NCBI GenBank assembly: GCA_002419465.1
Contig: DIGE01000012.1
Coordinates: forward strand, 79,538 to 143,537
Reading direction: 5' to 3'
Length of the DNA stretch: 64,000 nucleotides
DNA from: Geobacter sp. UBA5730
GTDB taxonomy: Bacteria; Desulfobacterota; Desulfuromonadia; Geobacterales; Pseudopelobacteraceae
Shown one piece after another: positions 24,594-33,230 of the stretch. Every line of letters begins with the position of its first letter. Position 1 is the first letter of the stretch. A program made the translations under genes and the position numbers. Under the pieces are notes generated by a model. The model worked only from the letters and a program-made list of their open reading frames with translations. It did no database searches and was not told the DNA's origin.

Positions 24594-27038
24594 ATGCAGA
24601 TCACCAGTCATCAACGCGCAGCGGCGCAGTCGCCAACCGTACGCCAGTCATTGCTGAAGGCTGGCGTTTCGTTTGACTCCCTGGAGGCACTGGCCGCATC
24701 ACTGCCCTTTGCGGCCGGCGATGTGACTGCCGGCTCAGAGAGCGAGCTCCAGGCAGTGGTGATCGGCAGCCGTGAGCAGGTTGATCTGCCGCAGATTATT
24801 GAGCAGTCAAACTACTTCGCCAACATCCTCAAACGGACCGCCGCCGGTGAAACGCCGCAGAAGGTGGCGGCCGACCTGGAGCGGTTTTTGGCCGACAATA
24901 CCAGTGACGTCTGGGAAAACAGCTGGGTGCGCTTTGCCCGCAGGCGGCTGTCGGACTACGCCAACCAGGTGCTTGAGGCCGATCTGTTGGCCGATAAGCA
25001 GCAGCCAGGCGGCGGACAACGGCAGGATTGCGGGCGGTTCATCTACCACGATGACCACGGTGAGGAGATGCTGCGGCTGCCGATCAGTTACCTGATCAAA
25101 CTGGCCCTGGCTGATCTGATCGGCTCCCAGGATCTCCTGCCGCAGCCGATTCGCGAAACCGGCGTCAGACTGCTGGGCCACTACCTGAATGACAACACCT
25201 CGCCGGAGACCTTCTCGTTCAACGTGGTATCGTTGAACCCGGAGCGTGGCATGGGCCAGGCCATTGCCCATGAAACAGCCCTTCGCTATCTGATGACCCA
25301 AGTGCTGGTAATGTACGCCAATCTGGCCTTCGGACTGCTGGAACGCGGCCAGCAGGCGATGGTCTATTTTGCACCCCATCCGCCGGTTCGGCAAAAAGAG
25401 CTGAACGATCACGTCTCCGACAGCTTCTACCGCGAACTGTTCATGAGCCCCTGCCTGTCTGGCTGGGACAAGGGAGAAGACAAATACCGCTACATGCAAC
25501 TCTGCCATCAGGTCCTCTCCCGCAGCCAGCTGAATGCCGTTGCCAAGCTGCGGGAAGCCGGGGTGATCCTCAACAACCTGGTGGTGTTGCCCACGGTCTC
25601 AAACGTGAGTCTGGCCAACAACGGCACCCATATCAGCATCGGCAGCCGGCGGCTGAGCCGGGTGCTGGCCGACAGCGAGTCCGGCTTCACCGCCGCCGAT
25701 GAAAAACGGCTCGGGGATCTGGCCATCAAGGTCAGCGAACACTTCCTGCCGCTGTTTGTCGGCAGCTACACCGCCGCCCCCTACCGGTTGGGCTATACCG
25801 ATTTCCATCCGGAAAAGGCGCTCGGTTTTCTGGCCCACGAGCTGGACTATACCCACTTGCGCATGTTCTGGCGGCGCTGGCAGAAGAAAGCCAAGCTTTC
25901 AATTGCCGGCCAACCGCTGACCCCCTTCGGCCCCGAGCCGATCGATCGCCTGATCAGCTCACTGTTCGGCTTGAAAGGGGATTTTGTCCCGGATTACCGG
26001 CTGATCGACTATCTGGTTTGTCTGCTGTCGACCGAGCGCAGCCCGGCCCTGAACGGTCTGCTGGGCAACACCGACCAGCTGCGCAAAGACCTGGCCCAGA
26101 TGGGCGTCTTCGACGAACAGATGTCGGTCTACCTGCTTTACAAACAGCGCGAATTCAGCAAGATGGGCTTTTCCGGGTTTGAGGGACGTCACTACAGCAT
26201 GTTCGAACGGTTTGGTGAAGACATGGGACGGGCAGCCGATCTGCAGACCCTGATAACCGCACTGGCATACAAATACATGGCCTACGGCACCATCACCGGT
26301 GCCAGCATTCCCGACACCCCGCAGGCGGAGAGTGAGCGGCGTCAGATCTTTTTTGGTACAGCGGTGGGCATTCCCACCTTTTTTGTGCAGAAGGGTACCC
26401 ACAACCACTTGATGGCCCGGATACTGGGCAAGACGGCCGGGGTCAGGCCCAGCCATCGCTATCCCGGCTATCTGCGGGTACAGAACCACGAATACCGCAA
26501 GGCGCTGCTCAAACTGCTGCGTGAAGACGCCGCCGACCTGATCGAGCAGATGGGGATGCAGGGTACCATCGACGATCTGCAGCGCCGGCTTGATGACTTT
26601 GAACACCACTCCGTTGCCGGACGGCTGACCAGAGGAGTCATGGCAGGCACCAAAACCAAAACCCCGCTCAAGATGCCCGCCCGTGACTTTAACCTGCTGG
26701 CTGAACAGTACTACCGTGAAACCCTGCGAAGGCAACAGATGGAGGAGGCAGTCGGGCTGCTGGCCGAAACAGCCGGTCAGCTTGACCGGGAGCAGGCTGA
26801 GCTGGATGACGAGACCCGCCGCGCCTTCCGTTCTATCTTGCAGGGTCAAAGCGCGGCGGAGCTGCTTGAGCGGGTCAAAACGGATCTGCTGGCCGACCGG
26901 GCTGATCTGTCGACCTTGCGACGCCTGGCCAACCTGATTTTGGTGACGGTACATGCCGAGCAACGTGAGATCAGCCGGCAGGCAACGTCCGGGAGGAGTG
27001 AGTGCAATGCTGCAGCACCAGTATATCGAGCGGGATAG
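24594..27038 (+). CDS. Unrecognised 814-aa protein of a lipid-gene cluster
   Basis: I do not recognise the family. It is a large, soluble-looking protein with no signal peptide or clear membrane helix. Features: a conserved-looking His-rich core (AIAHETALRYLMTQ; VYFAPHPP; AHELDYTHLRMFWRRW; GTHNHLMARILG), suggesting a metal or helical-bundle enzyme, and a Glu/Arg-rich helical C-terminal third. The start at ATG follows GGGAGGGGT. It overlaps the PSD-like gene by 32 bases, and the Lgt-like gene overlaps or abuts next, so the three probably act in one pathway on membrane lipid. Pho-box-like repeats upstream suggest phosphate control. Confidence 0.8.
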   Translation: MQITSHQRAAAQSPTVRQSLLKAGVSFDSLEALAASLPFAAGDVTAGSESELQAVVIGSREQVDLPQIIEQSNYFANILKRTAAGETPQKVAADLERFLADNTSDVWENSWVRFARRRLSDYANQVLEADLLADKQQPGGGQRQDCGRFIYHDDHGEEMLRLPISYLIKLALADLIGSQDLLPQPIRETGVRLLGHYLNDNTSPETFSFNVVSLNPERGMGQAIAHETALRYLMTQVLVMYANLAFGLLERGQQAMVYFAPHPPVRQKELNDHVSDSFYRELFMSPCLSGWDKGEDKYRYMQLCHQVLSRSQLNAVAKLREAGVILNNLVVLPTVSNVSLANNGTHISIGSRRLSRVLADSESGFTAADEKRLGDLAIKVSEHFLPLFVGSYTAAPYRLGYTDFHPEKALGFLAHELDYTHLRMFWRRWQKKAKLSIAGQPLTPFGPEPIDRLISSLFGLKGDFVPDYRLIDYLVCLLSTERSPALNGLLGNTDQLRKDLAQMGVFDEQMSVYLLYKQREFSKMGFSGFEGRHYSMFERFGEDMGRAADLQTLITALAYKYMAYGTITGASIPDTPQAESERRQIFFGTAVGIPTFFVQKGTHNHLMARILGKTAGVRPSHRYPGYLRVQNHEYRKALLKLLREDAADLIEQMGMQGTIDDLQRRLDDFEHHSVAGRLTRGVMAGTKTKTPLKMPARDFNLLAEQYYRETLRRQQMEEAVGLLAETAGQLDREQAELDDETRRAFRSILQGQSAAELLERVKTDLLADRADLSTLRRLANLILVTVHAEQREISRQATSGRSECNAAAPVYRAG

Positions 27039-27996
27039 CGGCCGGGTACTGACCGAACAGCTCCTGGGAGACCGGATGGTCAGACTGCTGTATCATCGGG
27101 TGCGGGAGCACAACAGCCACCTGTTCCGCATGCTGACCAGCAGCTGGATGTCGCAGGTCCTGGCCGCTGTCCAGTTTGACCGGCCGGTGCTTAACCGCCA
27201 GGCTTTCCTGGCCTCCTGCGGCATTGATCTGCAGGAATGCCTTGACCGGCCTGATCAGCTGGGCACCGCCCGCAGGCTGTTCGAGCGCAAAATCCGCTAC
27301 TGGGAATGCCGTCCCATGCCGGGCGATGACGGTGCGGTGGTCTCTCCGGCCGATGCCAGGGCGATTCCCGGCTGTTTCAGCCAGACCTCGCTGGTCTGCC
27401 TGAAGGATAAATTCTTCGCGTTTGACGAACTGTTCGGCATGGCGGCCAGCCACTGGCGCACGGCCTTTCAGGGCGGCGATTTCATGGTCTTCCGGCTGAC
27501 TCCCGATAAATACCACTACAATCATGCCCCGGTGGCGGGAAAGGTGGTGGACTTCTACAGCCTCGACGGCTGTTTTCACTCCTGCAACCCCTCGGCAATC
27601 GTCAGCGAGGTGACCCCCTACTCAAAAAACCGGCGGGTGGTGACCATCATCGACAGCGATGTTCCCGGAGGAACCGGTGTCGGGCTGGTGGCGATGATCG
27701 AAGTGGTTGCGTTGATGATCGGCGACATCGTGCAGGCCTACAGCGCGCATCGCTACGATGAACCGCAACCGGTTGAAGCCGGAATGTTTCTGGCCAAAGG
27801 ACAGCCCAAGAGCCTGTATCGGCCGGGCAGCAGCACCGACATCCTGATTTTCGAACCGGGCAGGATCAGCTTTGCCCAGGACTTGGTCAACAATTCCATC
27901 CGCAGCGGGGTTTCCAGCCGATTCAGTCATGGTTTTGGCAGAGCGCTGGTTGAGACCGACCTCAAGGTGCGGTCGCTGATTGCCACGCGGCGGTGA
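27007..27996 (+). CDS. Phosphatidylserine decarboxylase-like protein
   Basis: A 329-residue member of the phosphatidylserine decarboxylase family by C-terminal motifs: VAMIEVVALMIGDIV (as VAMVEVGALMVG in PSD) and RPGSSTDILIFEPG, whose GSS holds the self-cleaving serine that becomes the pyruvoyl group. An HYNHAPVAGKV segment matches the family's His motif. The N-terminal region is divergent and the protein is longer than short archaetidylserine-type PSDs. Substrate may be phosphatidylserine or a related acidic lipid. The start ATG follows GGGAGGAGTG inside the previous gene. Confidence 0.85.
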   Translation: MLQHQYIERDSGRVLTEQLLGDRMVRLLYHRVREHNSHLFRMLTSSWMSQVLAAVQFDRPVLNRQAFLASCGIDLQECLDRPDQLGTARRLFERKIRYWECRPMPGDDGAVVSPADARAIPGCFSQTSLVCLKDKFFAFDELFGMAASHWRTAFQGGDFMVFRLTPDKYHYNHAPVAGKVVDFYSLDGCFHSCNPSAIVSEVTPYSKNRRVVTIIDSDVPGGTGVGLVAMIEVVALMIGDIVQAYSAHRYDEPQPVEAGMFLAKGQPKSLYRPGSSTDILIFEPGRISFAQDLVNNSIRSGVSSRFSHGFGRALVETDLKVRSLIATRR

Positions 27997-28007
27997 AAGG
28001 GGTCGTG

Positions 28008-29063
28008 ATGATGATGGATTTGACCATCCTGGCCGTTTTTGGGCTGGGCAGTTTGGCATACCTCTGGTGGGGCTTCAAGCGGTTACCGGCTGAACACTGG
28101 CAGATTCTGGCGACGTTACCGGCGGTCAAGTCGCCGGATGGCGTCTGGAGCGGCGTTAATATCACCTGGTATGGTCTGTTGACTGCCAACGCCTATCTGG
28201 TGGCGGTGATCGTACTGCTGGTGTTGCTGGGCTCGCTGGGCATCGCCCCGCTGGGAATCGCCCTGTTGACCGCCGTGCTGTTGGGCTGCTGCGTTCCGGC
28301 TTCACGGCTGGTGGCGCGGCTGGTGGAAAAGAAGGACCACACCTTCACCGTGGGCGGCGCAGTGTTTGTGGGTATGTTGATCACCCCCTTTGTAGTGCTG
28401 TGCCTGAACCGTACCGTCGGTGCGTTGTTCAACTTCCATCTGCCGCTTATGGCCGCCTACGCAGCCATTGCCATCGCCTACGCTTTTGGCGAGGGGTTGG
28501 GACGGCTGGCCTGCATCAGCTTCGGCTGCTGTTACGGCAAGCCGCTGGCCGATACCGAGGGCTGGATCAAGCGCCTGTTCAGCGGACGCGGATTCAGGTT
28601 TTACGGGAGCACCAAGAAAGCCGCCTATGCGGACAGCCTGGAAGGAGCCGAACTGCTGCCGATCCAGGCGGTAACCTCAGTGCTGTACATCGTGAGCGGT
28701 CTGCTGGGGATCGGACTGTTTCTGTCCGCACATCATCTGACCGCCTTTCTGCTGACTGCCGGGGTCACCCAGGGTTGGCGCGCCCTTTCAGAGACCTGGC
28801 GGGCTGATTATCGTGGGGCTGGCCGAATCTCGGCCTATCAGATCATGGGGCTGGCCGGGCTGGCCTATGCCGTGTCGGTTGCCCTGCTGTTAGGCAGTGA
28901 ACCCGCTGCAGCACCGGTTTTCAGGAACGGTTTGCTGCAGATCTGGACACCGGCCGTGTTGATCTTTTTGCAGTCGATCTGGCTGGTGATCTTCTTTTAC
29001 ACCGGCCGCAGCACCGTCACCGGCGCCACGGTCCGTTATCATGTCCATCACGACCGGATTTGA
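28008..29063 (+). CDS. Lgt-like (prolipoprotein diacylglyceryl transferase family) membrane protein
   Basis: A 351-residue protein with seven or more hydrophobic helices. It has the Lgt-type segment GEGLGRLACISFGCCYGKP, resembling Lgt's conserved GRIGNFxNxE/GxxxGRxxCF region but with different key residues, so lipoprotein modification is not assured. Lgt moves diacylglyceryl from phosphatidylglycerol to cysteine; this paralogue may act on another acceptor, as its PSD-like neighbour suggests lipid work. ATG chosen after AAAGGGGTCG; a GTG five codons earlier overlaps the psd-like stop. Confidence 0.75.
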   Translation: MMMDLTILAVFGLGSLAYLWWGFKRLPAEHWQILATLPAVKSPDGVWSGVNITWYGLLTANAYLVAVIVLLVLLGSLGIAPLGIALLTAVLLGCCVPASRLVARLVEKKDHTFTVGGAVFVGMLITPFVVLCLNRTVGALFNFHLPLMAAYAAIAIAYAFGEGLGRLACISFGCCYGKPLADTEGWIKRLFSGRGFRFYGSTKKAAYADSLEGAELLPIQAVTSVLYIVSGLLGIGLFLSAHHLTAFLLTAGVTQGWRALSETWRADYRGAGRISAYQIMGLAGLAYAVSVALLLGSEPAAAPVFRNGLLQIWTPAVLIFLQSIWLVIFFYTGRSTVTGATVRYHVHHDRI

Positions 29064-29406
29064 GCTGTTCCGGTTCAGTTTGCTGCTCACACCGATCAGT
29101 CGTCGGCTGCAGCTGATCCTGGCCAGTGGTCTGACCCCGCGCAGATTGGCAGCAACCTGCTGCGTCGGCATCCGTCGGACTGGCCGACTGGATCATGCTC
29201 AAAGCGCTGGTTGCCTGGCTGCTGACGGCTGCTCCGCTGACTGCTTTCGTATAACTCCTGCTGTTGAAACTGCTCCCCGAACGCTGCAACCACAACATTG
29301 CCTCCGCTCACGACGTTGCCCAACCTTTGCCCTCCTGCAACCATGGTGACACAGCCGGCGTGTAAGCTGCCCTTACCGTAACCTGCAAAGAGAAAGGAGA
29401 CGCGCT
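29064..29406. other. 343-base gap with possible decayed ORF
   Basis: No intact gene is supported. One frame entering from 29041 has a hydrophobic start (MSITTGFELFRFSLLL), and another frame ends at 29254 with a membrane-like tail (ADWIMLKALVAWLLTAAP), as if a small membrane-protein gene had suffered a frameshift. No terminator was seen. Confidence 0.3.
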
Positions 29407-29613
29407 ATGCAACGCATGGGAGACTCGTGTCTTGACTGCGGCAGCGCCGCTGCTTCACGGATTGAAGACAACCACCTGCCGTACTTCAAAATGGAGCTGG
29501 TCACCTATGTCTGTGGTGCCACCCTGAAAACGGTCTATGCCGGCAACGGAAACACCGGACGGGCTATCCACTGCGGCTGTGACCTGATCGAGGCGCAAGT
29601 GGCGCCACTTTGA
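29407..29613 (+). CDS. Small Cys-containing protein (68 aa)
   Basis: An unrecognised 68-residue cytoplasmic protein with two cysteine pairs or clusters (CLDC near residue 8; C-G-C near 57-59) and one further cysteine near 36, suggesting a small metal-binding fold. It has an excellent ribosome site (AGAAAGGAGA). It stands alone, with 144 bases to the next gene. Confidence 0.6.
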   Translation: MQRMGDSCLDCGSAAASRIEDNHLPYFKMELVTYVCGATLKTVYAGNGNTGRAIHCGCDLIEAQVAPL

Positions 29614-29671
29614 ACCGGTTCATTGGCGTATGACCGTCGCGACAAGCGTAAAACTGTCACCCGTGTCATTT

Positions 29672-29725
29672 GTAGCCAAGACTTCGAGCGACTGTCACCT
29701 GTCTGCAACGAAGCCGGACTACTGT
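29672..29725 (+). promoter_or_regulatory. Pho-like repeats before the small zinc-ribbon gene
   Basis: GTAGC (29672), TTCGA (29683), GTCAC (29694) and GCAAC (29705) fall on an 11-base phase, with a TACTGT -10 candidate at 29720-29725, the same 15-base offset seen elsewhere. Confidence 0.45.
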
Positions 29726-29757
29726 TTCGGACAGCAGGTGACGAAAGGAACACACCC

Positions 29758-29946
29758 ATGAAATACCGTACACTTGATGATTACTACCACTGGACTTGTG
29801 ACTGGTGTGACAGCGAAAACCGGACCCTCTGGGTGCGGGTTGCCAAAGGTGAGGTCACCTGCGGAGCTTGCCACCGTACCAACAGCGATCCCTCTTCAAC
29901 CATTGCTCCTCAGCCACTGCAACGGATGATGGCCGGGTTGTGCTAA
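29758..29946 (+). CDS. Small zinc-ribbon-like protein (62 aa)
   Basis: An unrecognised 62-residue protein with a CDWC pair near residue 14 and a CGAC pair near 40, the four-cysteine arrangement of a zinc ribbon. ATG after GAAAGGAACAC. Its stop overlaps the most likely GTG start of the EAL gene, so it may be the first cistron of the signalling set that follows and could act as its regulatory or adaptor protein. Confidence 0.6.
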   Translation: MKYRTLDDYYHWTCDWCDSENRTLWVRVAKGEVTCGACHRTNSDPSSTIAPQPLQRMMAGLC

Positions 29947-30830
29947 CCGCATCGCGTACATACAGCAGTCAGCAGGCAGGCAGTCTGCTGGTACCAAGCA
30001 GGACGCTGGCTGGTTCTGTCGAGAACCGGTCTGCGGTTGCTCCGGAGATGGTGACCACCCTGCGGGAACTGGGCAGGATCATCAGCCATCGGCTGATCAC
30101 CCCGCACTTTCAGCCCATCTTTGAGCTTTCCCAAGCTGAGCTGTACGGCTATGAGGCCTTAAGCCGGATCGTCGGACCGGCCGTCTTCAACTCCATTGAG
30201 GAACTGTTTTGTGCCGCTCAAGGGAGCGGCATGCTCTCGGGCCTGGAGCGGCTCTGCCGTGAGCGGGCCTTGACCACGGCTGCCCAGTTGGGTGTCAACG
30301 AACTGCTGTTCCTGAATGTCTGCCCGGCGGTGCTGGCCGACGACCATCGTCCCGGCGTCACGGCCAAACTGCTGGGTGAGCTGGGCATAGAACGCTCCCG
30401 GGTAGTGCTGGAATTGACGGAACGTTCGCTGATTTCCGATTATGACCTGTTTGGCCGGGTGGTGAACCATTACCGCCGTCAGGGCTATACCATTGCCATT
30501 GATGACCTGGGAGATGGCTTTGCCGGACTCAAGATGCTGGCCCAGATCGAACCGGATTACGTCAAGCTGGCCCGATTCATGGTGGCCGGCATTGACAAGG
30601 CCCCGGTCAGGCAGGCCCTGGTGGAAGCGATTGTCACCTTCTGCCAGCGAGTGGGAATCAAGGTGATTGCCGAAGGGATTGAGCGTCAGGAAGAACTGGA
30701 TTATCTGACTGCCATAGGCATTCGCTATGGTCAGGGCTATCTGCTGGCTCGCCCGGCGCCGCACCTGCTGGAGCGAATGCCTCAACTGCATGACACGAGC
30801 GTGCCGGTTCAAACCTGGCTGCAGTGGTAG
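29940..30830 (+). CDS. EAL domain protein (c-di-GMP phosphodiesterase type)
   Basis: A stand-alone EAL protein of about 296 residues. Catalytic motifs: YGYEALSRI in place of the usual ExLxR (E-A-L kept), LNVCP, LELTER, IDDLGDGFAGL (DDxGxG kept) and KVIAEGIE. The metal and loop residues look largely intact, so hydrolysis of c-di-GMP is plausible. The start is uncertain: GTG at 29940 overlaps the previous stop, TTG at 29868 is farther upstream and ATG at 30048 begins nearer the domain. The CBS-PP2C gene follows three bases after the stop. Confidence 0.82.
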   Translation: MLTASRTYSSQQAGSLLVPSRTLAGSVENRSAVAPEMVTTLRELGRIISHRLITPHFQPIFELSQAELYGYEALSRIVGPAVFNSIEELFCAAQGSGMLSGLERLCRERALTTAAQLGVNELLFLNVCPAVLADDHRPGVTAKLLGELGIERSRVVLELTERSLISDYDLFGRVVNHYRRQGYTIAIDDLGDGFAGLKMLAQIEPDYVKLARFMVAGIDKAPVRQALVEAIVTFCQRVGIKVIAEGIERQEELDYLTAIGIRYGQGYLLARPAPHLLERMPQLHDTSVPVQTWLQW

Positions 30831-30832
30831 CC

Positions 30833-32038
30833 ATGACCACAGGCGACACCCGGCAGCACAGTCCGGTGCCACTGCTGGCTTCTGTGGCGCGAGTCGTCGC
30901 ACCGATTGCTGATGACACCACCGTTAGCCAGGTGATCGAGCGATTTCAGCAGGATAACACGCTGCTGGCCCTGCCGGTGCTGTCCACTACGGGGCAGGTC
31001 GGCATCATCAGCCGCCGCGAGCTGTTCTACAGTCACCTGGCCAAACCATTCGCCCGGGAACTGTACGGACGCAAACCGGTGGCAACGCTGCTGGACGCCG
31101 CGCCATTGCTGCTGCCCGACAGCCTGACGATCAATGCGGCACTGGTGGAACTGCTGAGCCACGACCCTCGGCTGGAGAACGACTGCTTCGGGGTTTCACG
31201 TCAGGGCGTCTGTGCCGGCATTGTGGCGGTAGCTGATCTGATGATGGCGATCTCGCGCAGCCAGTCCGAGCTGCTGAACACTTTGGAGCAGTTGAGCCGA
31301 CGCATCTGCAATGAGGTTGAAATGGCCCGCCGGGTTCAGGCCGATTTGCTGCCGCTGACCCCGCTGCGGCACGCAGGAGTATCGGTGGCGGCCGGTCTGG
31401 TGAATTCCAGTGAGATCAGCGGTGACTTTTACGATGTCTTCCCGCTGGACGAACACCGGCTGGGGCTGCTGGTGGGCGACGTCACCGGCCACGGTGTGCA
31501 GGCTGGACTGGTGACCACGGCTGCCAAGGCCGGACTGCAGATGCTGCTTGATAACCAGGTCAGCACACCGGCACAGATTTTGAGCGGCATCAACCGGGCT
31601 ATCCTGGCCACAACCAAAGGCAATCTGCTGATGACCGCCGTGGTGGCAATCATTGATCGCCATAGTGACACCGTGGTGCTGGGGTCAGCCGGACACCCCT
31701 ATCCCTATTACTGGCATGCGGCATCCTCCCAGTGGCAGCTGGTGCCGCTTGATCCCGGCTTCCCGCTGGGTTTTGACGAAAACGCCGACTATGGTGAGAC
31801 CACCCTGCCGTTCCAGGCGGGTGACCGCCTGCTGCTGTTCAGCGATGGTATTCAGGAAGCGGAGAACCAGCAGGGCGTGTCTTTCGGTGCAGAGCAACTC
31901 ATGACGACCCTGCAGCGGGTGACAAGTTCTGATCCGGCGGTATTACGGGATGTGTTGCTGGCTGCGGCGCGCAGCTTTTGTGGCGATGACCACTTTGAAG
32001 ATGATGTGACGCTCGTCGTCGCTGTACAGGAGGCGTAA
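30833..32038 (+). CDS. CBS-PP2C (SpoIIE/RsbU-type) serine phosphatase
   Basis: A 401-residue cytoplasmic protein. An N-terminal CBS pair (about 10-145; ALPVLSTTGQVGIISRREL) is followed by a coiled coil (about 145-180) and a SpoIIE-type PP2C phosphatase (about 190-400; SGDFYDVF, GDVTGHGVQAGL, FSDGIQEAEN, DDVTLVV). Such enzymes dephosphorylate anti-anti-sigma STAS proteins. Two genes on there is an HATPase and then a STAS protein, giving a complete partner-switch set. Its input could be a nucleotide bound by the CBS pair. ATG preferred over an overlapping GTG at 30824. Confidence 0.9.
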   Translation: MTTGDTRQHSPVPLLASVARVVAPIADDTTVSQVIERFQQDNTLLALPVLSTTGQVGIISRRELFYSHLAKPFARELYGRKPVATLLDAAPLLLPDSLTINAALVELLSHDPRLENDCFGVSRQGVCAGIVAVADLMMAISRSQSELLNTLEQLSRRICNEVEMARRVQADLLPLTPLRHAGVSVAAGLVNSSEISGDFYDVFPLDEHRLGLLVGDVTGHGVQAGLVTTAAKAGLQMLLDNQVSTPAQILSGINRAILATTKGNLLMTAVVAIIDRHSDTVVLGSAGHPYPYYWHAASSQWQLVPLDPGFPLGFDENADYGETTLPFQAGDRLLLFSDGIQEAENQQGVSFGAEQLMTTLQRVTSSDPAVLRDVLLAAARSFCGDDHFEDDVTLVVAVQEA

Positions 32039-32042
32039 CACC

Positions 32043-32633
32043 ATGATTTCCTTAGATGAACACGGGCCTGCCACCATGGTTTTCATCGGTAGCCAGGAAA
32101 CCGGCTGTGGTGCCAGTGCGGGAACGACAGGACTCTTTCCCGACCTACCGGCGGTCCAGGAACGTTTATTACACGGCAGCGCGGACAAGCCGGAGCTGAT
32201 CGATGAACTGCTGGCGCTGATCGGTGATCATGATCAGGCCCATGCCCTGCTCTGCCAGAAGGCCAGCCTGATGGTGGATGAGATGTTGGAAAACGCCTTG
32301 TATGCGGCCCCCCGCGGCCAGGGGGGGCAACCGCTTTTCAGCAAGGGTGAATCCAGGAGCCTGCTCCCCACCGAGCAGATCCGGCTGCGCTATTTTTTTG
32401 ATGGTTCGCGTCTGGCTCTGGAGGTACGGGACAGCTGGGGCAGTCTGACAGCGGCGCAGGTTTTTGCCTTTCTCGCCATGAATACGGCGAGCGCTGATCC
32501 CGATCCCGAGCGTGCCGGACGGGGTCTCTTCTTCATGTGGCGGCTGCTGGATCAGTTCTACGTCAGCATCCGTCCAGGAACCGAAACCATCGTCGGCGGC
32601 TGTTTGCAGCTACGGCCGATGGCAGACTACTAG
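32043..32633 (+). CDS. HATPase (RsbW/anti-sigma-type) protein
   Basis: A 196-residue protein with an anti-sigma-factor-type ATPase fold: the N-box segment VDEMLENALYAAP, an ALEVRDSWG segment (DxWG type) and GRGLFFMWRLLDQ (G2 box). RsbW-like kinases phosphorylate STAS partners and hold a target. The target here is unknown, since no sigma factor gene is adjacent. GGAGGCG lies upstream. It forms a switch with the PP2C and STAS neighbours. Confidence 0.8.
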   Translation: MISLDEHGPATMVFIGSQETGCGASAGTTGLFPDLPAVQERLLHGSADKPELIDELLALIGDHDQAHALLCQKASLMVDEMLENALYAAPRGQGGQPLFSKGESRSLLPTEQIRLRYFFDGSRLALEVRDSWGSLTAAQVFAFLAMNTASADPDPERAGRGLFFMWRLLDQFYVSIRPGTETIVGGCLQLRPMADY

Positions 32634-32651
32634 CACACGGACAAAGGAGCC

Positions 32652-32975
32652 ATGACAACCATGCAACCGACCTTCCAGGTTCACTATCAACCCTCACACG
32701 AACGCGACTCTTTTCTGTTTCACGGCATCATCGACGCCCAGGCTGATATTCACCTGGAAGAGATGGTGCGCCGGGCTACCTGTTCCACCGTACAGCTGGA
32801 CTTCAGCGGCGTGGGCAGAATCAACTCCATGGGAATCGCTCTGCTGCTGCGCTCCATCAAGACCTTAAGAAGTGAAAAACAGGCCGAGGTACAGATCACT
32901 GGCCTGAATCAGATCAACAGTATGCTGTTTAAAATGACCGGAATTTTTCTGATGGCTCGGGAAGTCAACGCCTGA
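32652..32975 (+). CDS. STAS domain anti-anti-sigma-type protein
   Basis: A 107-residue STAS protein. The phospho-acceptor loop reads GVGRINSMGIALLL, with Ser in the SpoIIAA position. It should cycle between a phosphorylated state (by the upstream HATPase) and a free state (by the PP2C). AAAGGAG precedes the ATG, and a second in-frame ATG is three codons in. Confidence 0.88.
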   Translation: MTTMQPTFQVHYQPSHERDSFLFHGIIDAQADIHLEEMVRRATCSTVQLDFSGVGRINSMGIALLLRSIKTLRSEKQAEVQITGLNQINSMLFKMTGIFLMAREVNA

Positions 32976-32988
32976 AAGGTAGGAAGCC

Positions 32989-33144
32989 ATGTTCCTGACA
33001 CGTTTGCTGTGCCTGCGCGGCCCCTTTGCCGAGCTGGATCACCAGATCACCAAATTCCATGTGTTGGCCGGTGAGTTGAAGGATGAAAATCGCCGCTACT
33101 ACGGTGAATATCTCTCAAGGATCCTGTTTGACGACGCGGAATAA
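32989..33144 (+). CDS. Small unrecognised protein (51 aa)
   Basis: A 51-residue ORF 13 bases after the STAS gene, with AGGTAGGAAG upstream and neighbour-like codon use. It opens MFLTRLLCLRGPFAELD and is amphipathic-helical. It has no recognised domain; as last cistron of the partner-switch set it may be a regulatory peptide. It could also be a chance ORF. Confidence 0.45.
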   Translation: MFLTRLLCLRGPFAELDHQITKFHVLAGELKDENRRYYGEYLSRILFDDAE

Positions 33145-33173
33145 GCGAAACGCAACACAGCTTTTCCTCAGCT

Positions 33174-33205
33174 GCCATGCCGTTGTAACCGGAATCTGAT
33201 TTACT
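33174..33205 (+). promoter_or_regulatory. Pho-like repeats before the hydrolase-GH3 pair
   Basis: GCCAT (33174), GTAAC (33185) and CTGAT (33196) are 11 bases apart; only the middle unit is strong. The -10 is unclear (TTTACT at 33200-33205, or GCATAC at 33211). Confidence 0.4.
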
Positions 33206-33230
33206 TCTCGGCATACCCAAGGAGGATTCC

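Noticed and set aside
29041..29349. 102-aa plus-strand ORF
   Set aside because: Second half looks random, it overlaps the Lgt-like gene end and has no ribosome site; kept only as a possible decayed gene.
29346..29390. Pho-box-like GT words before the 68-aa gene
   Set aside because: GTGAC and GTAAC occur but not on an 11-base phase.
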